From the NCBI GenBank assembly GCA_947629275.1, contig CANRDG010000022.1, forward strand, positions 1 through 17,575: a stretch of DNA of 17,575 nt. Reading direction: 5' to 3'. Origin of the DNA: an uncultured Clostridia bacterium. GTDB taxonomy: Bacteria; Bacillota; Clostridia; Oscillospirales; Ruminococcaceae. Below, piece after piece: positions 7,202 to 14,567 of the stretch. Under the pieces are notes generated by a model. That model did not search any database and had not been told where the DNA came from. It was given only the letters and a program-made list of their open reading frames with translations. The translations under genes were made by a program, and so were the position numbers. Position 1 is the first letter of the stretch, and each line of letters starts with the position of its first letter.

Positions 7202-7230
7202 ATCCCTGACAGCATTTGTCAGGGATTTTT
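7202..7230. terminator. Strong bidirectional terminator between clpX and metA
   Basis: ATCCCTGACA at 7202-7211 pairs perfectly with TGTCAGGGAT at 7217-7226 across a five-base loop. It is followed by TTTT on the plus strand and by AATTTTTT on the minus strand. It lies 6 bases past the clpX stop and just beyond the metA stop, so it can end both convergent transcripts. Confidence 0.92.
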
Positions 7231-7236
7231 GTGTGT

Positions 7237-8166
7237 TCAGTCCTCAAGCGGCGTGAGCCATTCAAGATCATACGGCGTGCGCTGATATACGCAGTAATTC
7301 AGCCAGTTTGCATACATAAGGTTTGCAGATATGCACCAGTTAAAAACCGGCTCGTTGCTTGGGTCGTCATTCGGAAAATAGTTGTACGGCACTTTAATGT
7401 CAAGCCCCTTTGCAACGTCGCGCTGATATTCCTTTGCAAGCGTGTCTCTGTCGTATTCCCAGTGGCCGCACAGGAAAAACTGCCTTTCCGCTCTGTCGGA
7501 AATAACATGTACGCCTGCTTCGTAAGATTCTGCAACCACGGTAAGCTGCGGTACTTTGTCAATGTCCTCGCGCCTTATTTCGGTGTAGCGCGAGTGCGGA
7601 CAGTGAAAAACATCGCCAAAACCGCGCAGCAAAAGGCTCTGCGGATATTCTATGTGATGCTTGAAATTGCCAAACATCTTTTCTTTAAGCAAATATTTCG
7701 GTATCCCGTAGTGATAGTAAAGTCCTGCCTGTGCGCCCCAGCAAATATGTATAGTCGAATAAACGTTGGTTTTTGACCATTCCATTACCTGTTTCAGTTC
7801 TTCCCAGTAATCAACGTCCTCAAAATCGAGCGTTTCTACCGGCGCGCCCGAGATTATCAAGCCGTCATAGCGGTTGTGCTTTATCTCGTCAAACGAGCGG
7901 TAAAAGGTAAGCATATGTTCCGCCGACGTGTTTTTTGAAGTGTGCGAAGCCATCTGAACAAGCTCTATGTCAACGTGCAGCGGCGTGTTGCTGAGAAGCC
8001 GCAGCAGCTGCGTTTCGGTGGTGATCTTGTCGGGCATAAGGTTGAGAATTGCAATTTTAAGCGCACGAATATCCTGATGTTCCGCCCTGTCGTTTCCTAT
8101 CACAAATATTTTTTCTTTTTCCAGCGTAGAATACGCCGGCAGATTGTTTGGTATCTTTATAGGCAT
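7237..8166 (-). CDS. metA: Homoserine O-acetyltransferase, MetA type
   Basis: This 309-residue protein is MetA, which acylates L-homoserine in the first committed step of methionine synthesis. The catalytic residues sit at the standard numbers: Cys142 in HICWGAQAG, His235 and Glu237 in GHWEYD. Residue 111, in SGAPVETLDF, is Glu. Published work on this family (Bacillus cereus against E. coli MetA) ties Glu111 to acetyl-CoA and Gly111 to succinyl-CoA, so I infer acetyl transfer despite the usual succinyltransferase naming. TCCTTT at 8176-8181 (AAAGGA on the coding strand) lies 9 bases before the start. It appears to be a single-gene unit with its own promoter. The leader of about 28 bases is too short for a SAM riboswitch. 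Confidence 0.95.
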   Translation of the reverse strand: MPIKIPNNLPAYSTLEKEKIFVIGNDRAEHQDIRALKIAILNLMPDKITTETQLLRLLSNTPLHVDIELVQMASHTSKNTSAEHMLTFYRSFDEIKHNRYDGLIISGAPVETLDFEDVDYWEELKQVMEWSKTNVYSTIHICWGAQAGLYYHYGIPKYLLKEKMFGNFKHHIEYPQSLLLRGFGDVFHCPHSRYTEIRREDIDKVPQLTVVAESYEAGVHVISDRAERQFFLCGHWEYDRDTLAKEYQRDVAKGLDIKVPYNYFPNDDPSNEPVFNWCISANLMYANWLNYCVYQRTPYDLEWLTPLED

Positions 8167-8201
8167 AAAAATTTTTCCTTTGCTATTTTATATCTATTAC
8201 T

Positions 8202-8230
8202 AGTATATCATTTTTTTTGATAAATTTCAA
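8202..8230 (-). promoter_or_regulatory. Promoter for metA
   Basis: On the minus strand, TTGAAA (8230-8225) and TATACT (8207-8202) are separated by exactly 17 bases, with a TG pair just before the -10 element. Transcription should start near 8195, about 29 bases ahead of the metA start codon. Confidence 0.75.
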
Positions 8231-8252
8231 TAGTATTTTTATGATAAAGTGA

Positions 8253-8281
8253 TTGACTATCAAACCAAAAAATGTTATAAT
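8253..8281 (+). promoter_or_regulatory. Strong sigma-A type promoter for the six-gene operon
   Basis: TTGACT at 8253-8258 and TATAAT at 8276-8281 are separated by exactly 17 bases, a near-consensus vegetative promoter. Transcription should start near 8288. The leader to the ATG at 8325 is about 37 bases. It is arranged back to back with the metA promoter, the two -35 boxes being about 23 bases apart. Confidence 0.85.
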
Positions 8282-8324
8282 AAATTTGTATAGCGTTTGA
8301 ATTTACAGGAGGCGTGTTGCAGAC

Positions 8325-8990
8325 ATGGCAAACGACGGTAAACTGATAGTCCTCGAGGGTTTGGACGGCAGCGGCAAATCAACACAGTTTGAACTGCTTA
8401 AAAAGTATTTTGAGGACAATAATATTACATATCGCGCAATAAGCTTTCCCGAGTATGACAAACCCTCGTCGGCTCTTGTGAAAATGTACCTTGGCGGAGA
8501 GTTTTCTAAAAACGCCGCAGATGTCAACGCCTATGCAGCATCAAGCTTTTATGCCGTTGACAGATATGCAAGTTATAAGCTTTATTGGCAGAGAGACTAC
8601 AGCGAAGGCGCAGTTATACTGGCGGCAAGGTATACAACTTCAAATGCTATATATCAGATGACAAAACTTGACGAGCAGCAGTGGGACGAGTACCTGAGCT
8701 GGCTTTGCGATTATGAGTATGAAAAACTTTGTCTGCCAAAGCCCGATAAGGTCATTTTTCTCGATATGCCGATTGGAATTTCTCAAAAGCTGCTGACAGA
8801 ACGTTATAACGGAGACGAACATAAAAAAGATATCCACGAAGCAAACGTTGATTTTCTTATGCAGTGCCGAAAAACAGCATTGTATGCAGCAAAAAAGCTA
8901 GGCTGGCAGATCGTTCAGTGCGGCAGGGGAGACACGCCATTCAGCATAGAAGCTATAAACAAACAGCTTACCGATATAATTAAATTTTAG
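8325..8990 (+). CDS. Thymidylate-kinase-like nucleotide kinase
   Basis: This 221-residue protein resembles thymidylate kinase, which phosphorylates dTMP to dTDP. The P-loop GLDGSGKST is at residues 12-20. A DRYASY segment lies near residue 85, and a basic lid-like ERYNGDEHKKDIHEAN lies near residue 165. In this clostridial subfamily the second motif normally reads ADRYTTSNA, the DRY of TMP kinases; here it is AARYTTSNA (Ala101, Arg102), so the Asp is missing. The substrate is therefore less sure than the fold; a dedicated tmk may exist elsewhere. AGGAGG at 8307-8312 is 12 bases from the ATG, a long spacing, but no other in-frame start exists nearer. It is the first gene of a six-gene unit. 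Confidence 0.8.
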   Translation: MANDGKLIVLEGLDGSGKSTQFELLKKYFEDNNITYRAISFPEYDKPSSALVKMYLGGEFSKNAADVNAYAASSFYAVDRYASYKLYWQRDYSEGAVILAARYTTSNAIYQMTKLDEQQWDEYLSWLCDYEYEKLCLPKPDKVIFLDMPIGISQKLLTERYNGDEHKKDIHEANVDFLMQCRKTALYAAKKLGWQIVQCGRGDTPFSIEAINKQLTDIIKF

Positions 8991-9012
8991 CAGCACGAGG
9001 TCTGACAGATAT

Positions 9013-9903
9013 ATGAGCCTTGAATTTACTGAAATAGATATAAAAGATAAAGAACATATAACATCGCTGCTCAGGCAAAGCGACTTTCAAAGCTGTGAGT
9101 ATAGCTTTGCCAACAATCTGGCGTGGCGCAGGTTGGCATCTTCGCAAATATGCTTTTATAAGGATTTTTATTTTCTGCGTTCGTTCGATGGCGGCGTTCC
9201 TAGGTATACATACCCCGCAGGAAGCGGAGATATTGAAGAGCTTATGCAGCTTTTGAAAGAAGATGCGAATAAGTTTTCTTCGCCGCTAATGCTTATAACC
9301 GTTTTAAAACCGTGTGTTGATACGCTTGTAAGTATTTACGGCGATAAGGTCACAGCGGCGGCTGACAGAGATTCTTTTGATTATATTTACGATGCGCAGA
9401 AGCTGATAATGCTTTCGGGCAAGAAATACCACGGTAAGCGTAACCATATAGCTAATTTTAAGAAATCGCAGTGGGAGTACAGACCGCTTGAAAAAGAGTT
9501 GTTTGATGACTGCATAGCCTTTTCGGCAGAGGAATTTAACGCCGTGAACGCCTATACTTCACATTCGGCAGTCGCAGAGCAGTTCGCTATAGATATTTTT
9601 TTCAAATATTTTGACGAGCTGGAGCTGAAAGGCGGTGTGCTTTTCCAAAACGGCAAACTTGTCGGCTTTACAATAGGCGAGCGGCTGAATAGCGATACAT
9701 TCGTAGTGCATATAGAAAAGGCTCTGCATGAAGTTCAGGGTGCGTACCCGACGCTTTTCAACGAGTTTCTGAAAGCGCAGGCAGGCGATGTGCGCTATGT
9801 CAACCGTGAGGACGACGTGGGACTGGAGGGGCTGAGAAAGTCAAAGCTTTCCTACCACCCCGAATATATGCTTGAAAAATTCAGCGTAACATTAAATATA
9901 TGA
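9013..9903 (+). CDS. DUF2156 domain protein (GNAT-like fold)
   Basis: This 296-residue protein matches the DUF2156 family. The recognisable features are an N-terminal CEYSFANNLAWRRL segment and the central GKKYHGKRNHIANF motif at residues 136-149. A C-terminal acyltransferase-like part follows, with GFTIGERLNSDTFVVHIEKA and a VNREDDVGLEGLRKSK ending. DUF2156 is related to the C-terminal domain of MprF, which transfers aminoacyl groups from tRNA to lipids, and to Fem-type peptide transferases. This stand-alone, soluble form has no membrane segments and no established substrate. GAGG at 8997-9000 lies 12 bases before the ATG. It follows the kinase gene by 22 bases and precedes the DJ-1 gene by 12, so it is clearly in the operon. 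The family call is fairly sure; the function is unknown. Confidence 0.8.
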   Translation: MSLEFTEIDIKDKEHITSLLRQSDFQSCEYSFANNLAWRRLASSQICFYKDFYFLRSFDGGVPRYTYPAGSGDIEELMQLLKEDANKFSSPLMLITVLKPCVDTLVSIYGDKVTAAADRDSFDYIYDAQKLIMLSGKKYHGKRNHIANFKKSQWEYRPLEKELFDDCIAFSAEEFNAVNAYTSHSAVAEQFAIDIFFKYFDELELKGGVLFQNGKLVGFTIGERLNSDTFVVHIEKALHEVQGAYPTLFNEFLKAQAGDVRYVNREDDVGLEGLRKSKLSYHPEYMLEKFSVTLNI

Positions 9904-9915
9904 GGAGAGATTAAA

Positions 9916-10461
9916 ATGATATATGTTTTTCTTGCCGAGGGCTTTGAGGAGACCGAAGCGCTTACGCCCGTTGACCTTTTAAGACGTGCAGAGCAGCAGG
10001 TAACTACTGTCGGTATAGGCACCTGCGTTGTAAGGGGTTCACACGGTATACCTGTAGTTACAGATACCGATGACAAGCAGATAGTTATCGACGAAAATAT
10101 AGATATGATAGTCCTCCCGGGAGGTATGCCTGGCACTTTGAATCTTGAAAAGTGCGATACCGTGCAAAACGCCATTGACTTCTGCATACAAAACGACAAG
10201 TATGTTGCTGCAATATGCGCCGCACCCTCGATACTGGGCAAAAAGGGTCTTTTAAAAGACAAGGATGCCATATGTTTTCCCGGTTTTGAGCAGTTTCTTG
10301 AAGGTGCAAAGCTTTCCGAAAACAGCGTTGTTCGCGACGGCAATATAATTACTGCTAAGGGCGCAGGCGTTGCTGTAAAATTCGGTCTTAAACTTGTAGA
10401 AACGCTTTGCGGCAAAGAAAGAGCCGACAAACTGCATGATTCGCTCCAGTGTGACTTTTAA
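9916..10461 (+). CDS. DJ-1/PfpI family protein (YajL-like)
   Basis: This 181-residue protein has the DJ-1/ThiJ/PfpI fold of the YajL and DJ-1 group. It opens with MIYVFLAEGFEETEALTP and has the VLPGGMPGTLNL segment. The reactive cysteine is Cys101 in AAICAAPSILG, and Glu14 occupies the place of DJ-1 Glu18, which tunes that cysteine. AKGAGVAVKFGLKLVE near the C-terminus completes the family pattern. Members are linked to protection from oxidative or carbonyl stress; a deglycase activity has been proposed and disputed. Clostridial copies are often named 4-methyl-5(beta-hydroxyethyl)-thiazole monophosphate synthesis protein by old ThiJ homology, for which the sequence gives no support. GAGGAGA just before the ATG gives a good ribosome binding site. 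It is followed by the cyclo-ligase gene after 6 bases. Confidence 0.9.
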   Translation: MIYVFLAEGFEETEALTPVDLLRRAEQQVTTVGIGTCVVRGSHGIPVVTDTDDKQIVIDENIDMIVLPGGMPGTLNLEKCDTVQNAIDFCIQNDKYVAAICAAPSILGKKGLLKDKDAICFPGFEQFLEGAKLSENSVVRDGNIITAKGAGVAVKFGLKLVETLCGKERADKLHDSLQCDF

Positions 10462-10467
10462 GCATTT

Positions 10468-11037
10468 ATGGTAAATAAAAAAGAGCTTAGGCGTGAGTTT
10501 CGTGATATGCGCCGCAGTATGGACAGGCATTATAAAATAGATGCCGACAAGCGCATAGCGCAAAGGTTTTTGTCGCTTGACGAGTATAAAAAGTGCGATA
10601 CTTTGCTGTGTTTCGTTTCAATGGATATAGAGACCGACACGTATGCCATTTTGATGAAAGCCTTTGAAGACGGCAAGACCGTGTTTGCGCCAAAGTGTAT
10701 CGCAGGCAATGAAATGCGATTTTATAAAATAACTTCGCTTGACGACCTTTACGGCGGCGCTTACGGCATTTCAGAGCCGCACGGAGATACGCAGCAGTTT
10801 GAGGGCAGGGAAGAAAACGCATTGTGCGTTGTACCTGCGCTTTGTTACGATAAAAGCGGCTACAGGCTGGGTTTTGGCATGGGCTTTTATGATAGATTTC
10901 TTTCAAAGTATTCTGATCTGTATACCGTGGGACTTTGCTATGAGGAGCATATAATGCCTTCTCTGCCGCATGAGCAGTACGATATATCGGTAAAGAAAAT
11001 AATCACAAATGTTAGAACAATAGATACAGAGGTGTAA
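10468..11037 (+). CDS. 5-formyltetrahydrofolate cyclo-ligase
   Basis: This 189-residue protein converts 5-formyl-tetrahydrofolate to 5,10-methenyl-tetrahydrofolate with ATP, returning a storage folate to one-carbon metabolism. The N-terminal KKELRREFRDMRRSM helix is the usual basic start with ATP contacts. The family signature GYRLGFGMGFYDRF is at residues 131-144, and the SLPHEQYDISVKKIIT ending is typical. The ribosome binding site is weak. The start lies 6 bases after the DJ-1 stop, so translation is probably coupled to the gene before it. The folate product feeds thymidylate and purine synthesis, which loosely fits the thymidylate-kinase-like gene at the head of the operon. Confidence 0.93.
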   Translation: MVNKKELRREFRDMRRSMDRHYKIDADKRIAQRFLSLDEYKKCDTLLCFVSMDIETDTYAILMKAFEDGKTVFAPKCIAGNEMRFYKITSLDDLYGGAYGISEPHGDTQQFEGREENALCVVPALCYDKSGYRLGFGMGFYDRFLSKYSDLYTVGLCYEEHIMPSLPHEQYDISVKKIITNVRTIDTEV

Positions 11038-11040
11038 AAT

Positions 11041-12603
11041 ATGTCTGATAAGGATCTTGACCTTAATAAGATACTTAATGAGAGTTTCAGCAGACTGGAT
11101 AAAGTCGCAGGCAGCGTGCGCGGCGGCAATATCGGCGACGGCAAAGATAATACAGAAAAGAAAGATCTTTCCGAGATAAGGCTCGGCGGCAGTTCAGAGG
11201 ACATTCCGTCTGCAAAGTCTGAACCTGCTCAGGAACCTTTGCCGCCTGTTGAAGATGTCGGCGAGACCACGGAAGATACCGAAGAAACTCCGGAAAACAC
11301 TTCCGATCATGAAGAAAACGAGCCTGTTTCTGACTATTCAGAAGTTGCAGAAGATACAGAATATTCTGAAGATGCAGCCGATGAAGCCGCAGATGATGTC
11401 GTATATGTCGACAGCGGTGAATATCACGATGATGAACTTTCTGACGAGGACGACGATTATATCGAGGATTATAAGGACGTTCCCAGTAAGCGCAAACTTG
11501 AATTTAACGTAAGACAAGAAGAAACGCACCGCAAAAGCAAGAAAAAGAAGCGCAAAGTAAAGCCCAACAACAGCATATTCACGGGATCTCTTGTGGCAGT
11601 AATAGTAATTTCAGTGTCGTTCATACTTTCGTTTATGAGCATACAGTTCGGCGTTGAGTATATCGGTCTTACGAGGAGCGACGAAAGCATTACCTTCGAT
11701 ATTCCCGAAGGCACGAATGCGGGCACTATTGCAGACCTGCTCTATCAGAAAGGAATTATTGAAAATCCAACGCTTTTCAAGCTTGTTATGAAGGTCTCGG
11801 GAAGAACGAATGTTGTGCCGGGAAGTATAACTCTTTCGCCAAATATGACCTATCCCAGCATTATTTCCGAGATCGGAAGAAGCCGCAAGGTGTATGAGAC
11901 CGTAACAATAACCTTTACCGAGGGTACTTCTCTTTATAATGCCGCAAGGCTTCTTGAAGACGAGGGCGTTTGCTCCGCCTCGGATTTTCTGGAGGCATTC
12001 AACAGCGATTCAGGCTTTGATTTTGAAAAAGAGCTTACGCTTTCAAACCAGACTCTTTATAAAATGGAAGGCTTCATGTTTCCGGATACATACGAGTTTT
12101 ATCTGGAAGACGATGCCGAAAATGTAGCCTCAAAAATAAAGCAGAATTTCCAGGATAAAATGACACCCGAGATAATGCAGCTCGTAGATAAGAGCGGTAT
12201 GAGCCTCTATGAAGTGATAACACTTGCTTCTATCGTGCAGGCAGAGGCGGATACGGAAGAGAATATGAAACTCGTTTCGTCCGTTTTCCTCAACCGCCTT
12301 TCTAATCGCGAGCAATTCCCGCACCTGCAATCCGATGTCACCTATTTCTATGTAACAAATACCATAGCAGCTGCTTTGGGTAACAATTCTGTGGCTAATT
12401 ATGAATATCTGTACAGCACATATTCATGCTACGGTCTGCCTGTAGGCCCTATAGGAAACCCCGGTATGACAGCTATCCTTGCAGTGCTTGAACCCGAGCA
12501 AACATCGTTCTGTTACTTTGTTACCGACTCGGTATCGGGCGAATTCTACTATGCTTCCACCTATGAAGAACATCAGGAAAACATCAAGAAAGCAGGTTAT
12601 TGA
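11041..12603 (+). CDS. mltG: Endolytic peptidoglycan transglycosylase MltG with long acidic cytoplasmic tail
   Basis: This 520-residue membrane protein is MltG (YceG), which cuts nascent peptidoglycan strands and sets their length near the elongation machinery. Residues 1-180 are predicted cytoplasmic. About 55-150 are very rich in Asp and Glu, then 150-177 are strongly basic (KSKKKKRKVK), then a single membrane helix spans about 181-205. Outside the cell come a LysM-like region (FDIPEGTNAGTIADLLYQKG) and the catalytic domain. The catalytic glutamate is Glu402 in ASIVQAEADTEENMKLVSSVFLNRL, and LPVGPIGNPGMTAILAVLEP is the other family signature. The cytoplasmic part is much longer than in E. 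coli MltG, which has almost none. It starts 3 bases after the cyclo-ligase stop and runs into the U32 gene. Confidence 0.94.
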   Translation: MSDKDLDLNKILNESFSRLDKVAGSVRGGNIGDGKDNTEKKDLSEIRLGGSSEDIPSAKSEPAQEPLPPVEDVGETTEDTEETPENTSDHEENEPVSDYSEVAEDTEYSEDAADEAADDVVYVDSGEYHDDELSDEDDDYIEDYKDVPSKRKLEFNVRQEETHRKSKKKKRKVKPNNSIFTGSLVAVIVISVSFILSFMSIQFGVEYIGLTRSDESITFDIPEGTNAGTIADLLYQKGIIENPTLFKLVMKVSGRTNVVPGSITLSPNMTYPSIISEIGRSRKVYETVTITFTEGTSLYNAARLLEDEGVCSASDFLEAFNSDSGFDFEKELTLSNQTLYKMEGFMFPDTYEFYLEDDAENVASKIKQNFQDKMTPEIMQLVDKSGMSLYEVITLASIVQAEADTEENMKLVSSVFLNRLSNREQFPHLQSDVTYFYVTNTIAAALGNNSVANYEYLYSTYSCYGLPVGPIGNPGMTAILAVLEPEQTSFCYFVTDSVSGEFYYASTYEEHQENIKKAGY

Positions 12604-12604
12604 T

Positions 12605-13834
12605 TTGGGTAATGTAGATCTTGACAGACTTGAGCTGCTTTCTCCTGCCGGTGATGATGAATGCTTAGATGCCGCGCTGTATTATGGAGCTGATGCAGTC
12701 TACCTCGGCGGACAGATGTTCGGTATGCGTGCAGGACCTAAGAATTTCACCTTTGACAGTCTTAAAAATGCCTGTGAAAAAGCGCATAATATCGGCGTAA
12801 AGGTCTATCTTACCTGCAATACTGTTCCGCATAATGATGAGATAGCTAAGTTTGAGCAGTTTATAAAGCAGGCTGATGCAGCTGGCGTAGACGCGGTAAT
12901 TGCTACTGATATTGGTGTGCTCGCTCTTATAAAAAAATATGCCCCCGATATGGAGATACATATTTCCACTCAGGCGGGCGTTGTGAACTATGCCGCAGCA
13001 AGAGAGTTTTATAATATGGGTGCAAAAAGAGTCGTAGTCGCACGCGAACTTTCTCTTGAAGAAATTGCCGAAATACGCGCAAAGACAGATAATTCGCTTG
13101 ATATTGAATGTTTCGTTCATGGCGCTATGTGCGTAAGTATTTCGGGAAGATGTTTGCTCTCGCAGTACCTTGTCGGTCGTGATGCCAACAGGGGAGAATG
13201 TGCGCAGCCATGCCGTTGGGGCTATCACCTTATGGAAGAAAAGCGCCCGAACGAGTTTTACCCTATTTTTGAAGACGAAAAGGGAAGTTACATACTGAAT
13301 GCCAAAGACCTTTGTATGATAGATCACCTTGACAAACTAGCGCAGGCAGGCGTTGCCAGCTTTAAGATAGAGGGCAGGGCAAAGTCGTCGTATTATGTTT
13401 CTGTAGTTACAAATGCATACAGAATGGCGATTGATATTTATAAAAATTCTCCCGAAAATTATACATTGCCTCAGTGGATAAGAGACGAAGTTTTCAAGGT
13501 CAGCCATAGAGCGTACTGTACCGGATTTTTCTTCGGTCACCCAAAAGAATGTCAGTATTATAATGACAACGGCTACATCAGGGATTATGACGTTGTCGCA
13601 ATAGTTGACGAATGCCGTGGTGGTATGGTGTATGCCACACAGCGAAATAAATTCAATGTAGGCGATGAAGTTGAAATTTTGGCAAAAGGCAAAAAGCCGT
13701 ATATTCTTACCGTCAGCAGAATACTTGACGGTGACGGAAACGAAGTTGATACCGCCAATCACGCCATGATGAAGCTTTCTTTCCCGTGCGATAAAGAATT
13801 TCCCAAAGGCTCAATGATACGCATGAAAAACTAA
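12605..13834 (+). CDS. U32 family protein, probable TrhP-like tRNA hydroxylation factor
   Basis: With a TTG start at 12605, one base after the mltG stop, this is a 409-residue U32 protein beginning LGNVDLDRLELLSPAGDDE (Met first when translated). The U32 signature ECFVHGAMCVSISGRC is present. Four cysteines (176, 183, 199, 203) lie where UbiU/UbiV-type members hold a 4Fe-4S cluster, followed by the QPCRW motif. U32 proteins were named peptidases, but the bacterial TrhP members (YrrN/YrrO in Bacillus, YegQ in E. coli) act in forming 5-hydroxyuridine at tRNA position 34 from prephenate; I infer that role here. In Bacillus, yrrL (mltG) lies near yrrM-yrrN-yrrO, which supports the call. An in-frame ATG at 12479 would overlap mltG by 125 bases and add unrelated residues, so I reject it. 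GCAGG upstream is a modest ribosome binding site. Confidence 0.87.
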   Translation: MGNVDLDRLELLSPAGDDECLDAALYYGADAVYLGGQMFGMRAGPKNFTFDSLKNACEKAHNIGVKVYLTCNTVPHNDEIAKFEQFIKQADAAGVDAVIATDIGVLALIKKYAPDMEIHISTQAGVVNYAAAREFYNMGAKRVVVARELSLEEIAEIRAKTDNSLDIECFVHGAMCVSISGRCLLSQYLVGRDANRGECAQPCRWGYHLMEEKRPNEFYPIFEDEKGSYILNAKDLCMIDHLDKLAQAGVASFKIEGRAKSSYYVSVVTNAYRMAIDIYKNSPENYTLPQWIRDEVFKVSHRAYCTGFFFGHPKECQYYNDNGYIRDYDVVAIVDECRGGMVYATQRNKFNVGDEVEILAKGKKPYILTVSRILDGDGNEVDTANHAMMKLSFPCDKEFPKGSMIRMKN

Positions 13835-13863
13835 ACGGTGCAGTTTTGTGAAACGCACCGTTT
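13833..13863. terminator. Terminator after the six-gene operon, shared with the DUF421 gene
   Basis: AAACGGTGC at 13833-13841 pairs perfectly with GCACCGTTT at 13855-13863, and GTTT/AAAC inside the loop can extend the stem. The U32 stop codon (TAA, 13832-13834) lies at its edge. A further T follows on the plus strand and a TTTAGTTTTT stretch follows on the minus strand, so it can end both the operon and the convergent DUF421 transcript. Confidence 0.8.
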
Positions 13864-13879
13864 TCATATATCCAAGTTT

Positions 13880-14560
13880 TCAGCTTTCTTCATTTGCAAA
13901 TAATGAAAGCGTGTTGTTTTTGTCGCACAGTCCTAAAAAAATCTCTTTGGCGTTTTTGTAGCCCTGTTCTTTCAGCTGCCTTTTCAGCCATGTCACGTCA
14001 AGTCCCATTTTCTTTAAGTTTTCATGAAGTATATGTCCCTCCATGATAACCTCGGTGTTGATAGAAGCTGGTTCCGGGTGAAGCTGTAGATCGGCAGGTG
14101 TGGCAGGACGGTTCACACTGTAAGGCATTACGGTCAGTTTTCCGTTGTGTTCAAATACCGCTGTCTGTATCTCATTAAGATCGAAATACCCCTGCTCTCT
14201 GCACATCATCATAAATTCGCTCAGATCTAGTTTTGCTTTTTTAAGATTATCGCGATACAGCTTGCCGCTGTCCATTAAAATAGTCGGCGTGCCGTTTATA
14301 AATTTGCGCGACCGAGGAAACTTGTTCGTTGTCATACTTAGCGCGACAGATACAGCGCCATAAATCAACATCGCAATTAGCGGCTTCCACGGCTTTTCAA
14401 GTTCGGTGGCAAGTTCTGCGGCAATTGAGCCTATCGTTATGCCTGTGATGTAGTCAAAAAAGTCTAGCTGCGCTATCTGCTTGTGTCCCATTACTTTTGC
14501 AATTATAAATAATGAAGTTACCGACAGCAGCGATGTAAGCACAAGTTTTACAATATCCAA
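13880..14560 (-). CDS. DUF421 (YetF/YcaP-like) membrane protein
   Basis: This 226-residue protein begins with a TTG codon at 14560-14558 (reads MDIVKLVLTSLLSV). The first half holds about three hydrophobic segments: residues 5-24, about 36-52 (DYITGITIGSIAAEL) and about 58-76 (PLIAMLIYGAVSVALSM). The second half is a soluble domain with ILMDSGKLYRDNLKKAKLDLSEFMMMCREQGYFDLNEI, the DUF421/YetF hallmark. The role of the family is unknown; Bacillus members (YetF, YkjA and others) are membrane proteins of sporulating bacteria. GGAGG on the minus strand (14575-14571) is 10 bases from the TTG, which decides the start. That site is enclosed in a long hairpin. The gene lies 83 bases downstream of ileS in the same direction and may be co-transcribed. 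Confidence 0.85.
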   Translation of the reverse strand: MDIVKLVLTSLLSVTSLFIIAKVMGHKQIAQLDFFDYITGITIGSIAAELATELEKPWKPLIAMLIYGAVSVALSMTTNKFPRSRKFINGTPTILMDSGKLYRDNLKKAKLDLSEFMMMCREQGYFDLNEIQTAVFEHNGKLTVMPYSVNRPATPADLQLHPEPASINTEVIMEGHILHENLKKMGLDVTWLKRQLKEQGYKNAKEIFLGLCDKNNTLSLFANEES

Positions 14561-14567
14561 AAATAAT

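Noticed and set aside
8167..8252. Possible SAM riboswitch or other leader upstream of metA
   Set aside because: The promoter at 8202-8230 places the transcript start about 29 bases before the start codon, too short for an S-box, and no S-box core is visible.
12479..12604. Earlier ATG for the U32 gene
   Set aside because: It would overlap the coding part of mltG by 125 bases, and the added residues do not resemble U32 proteins.
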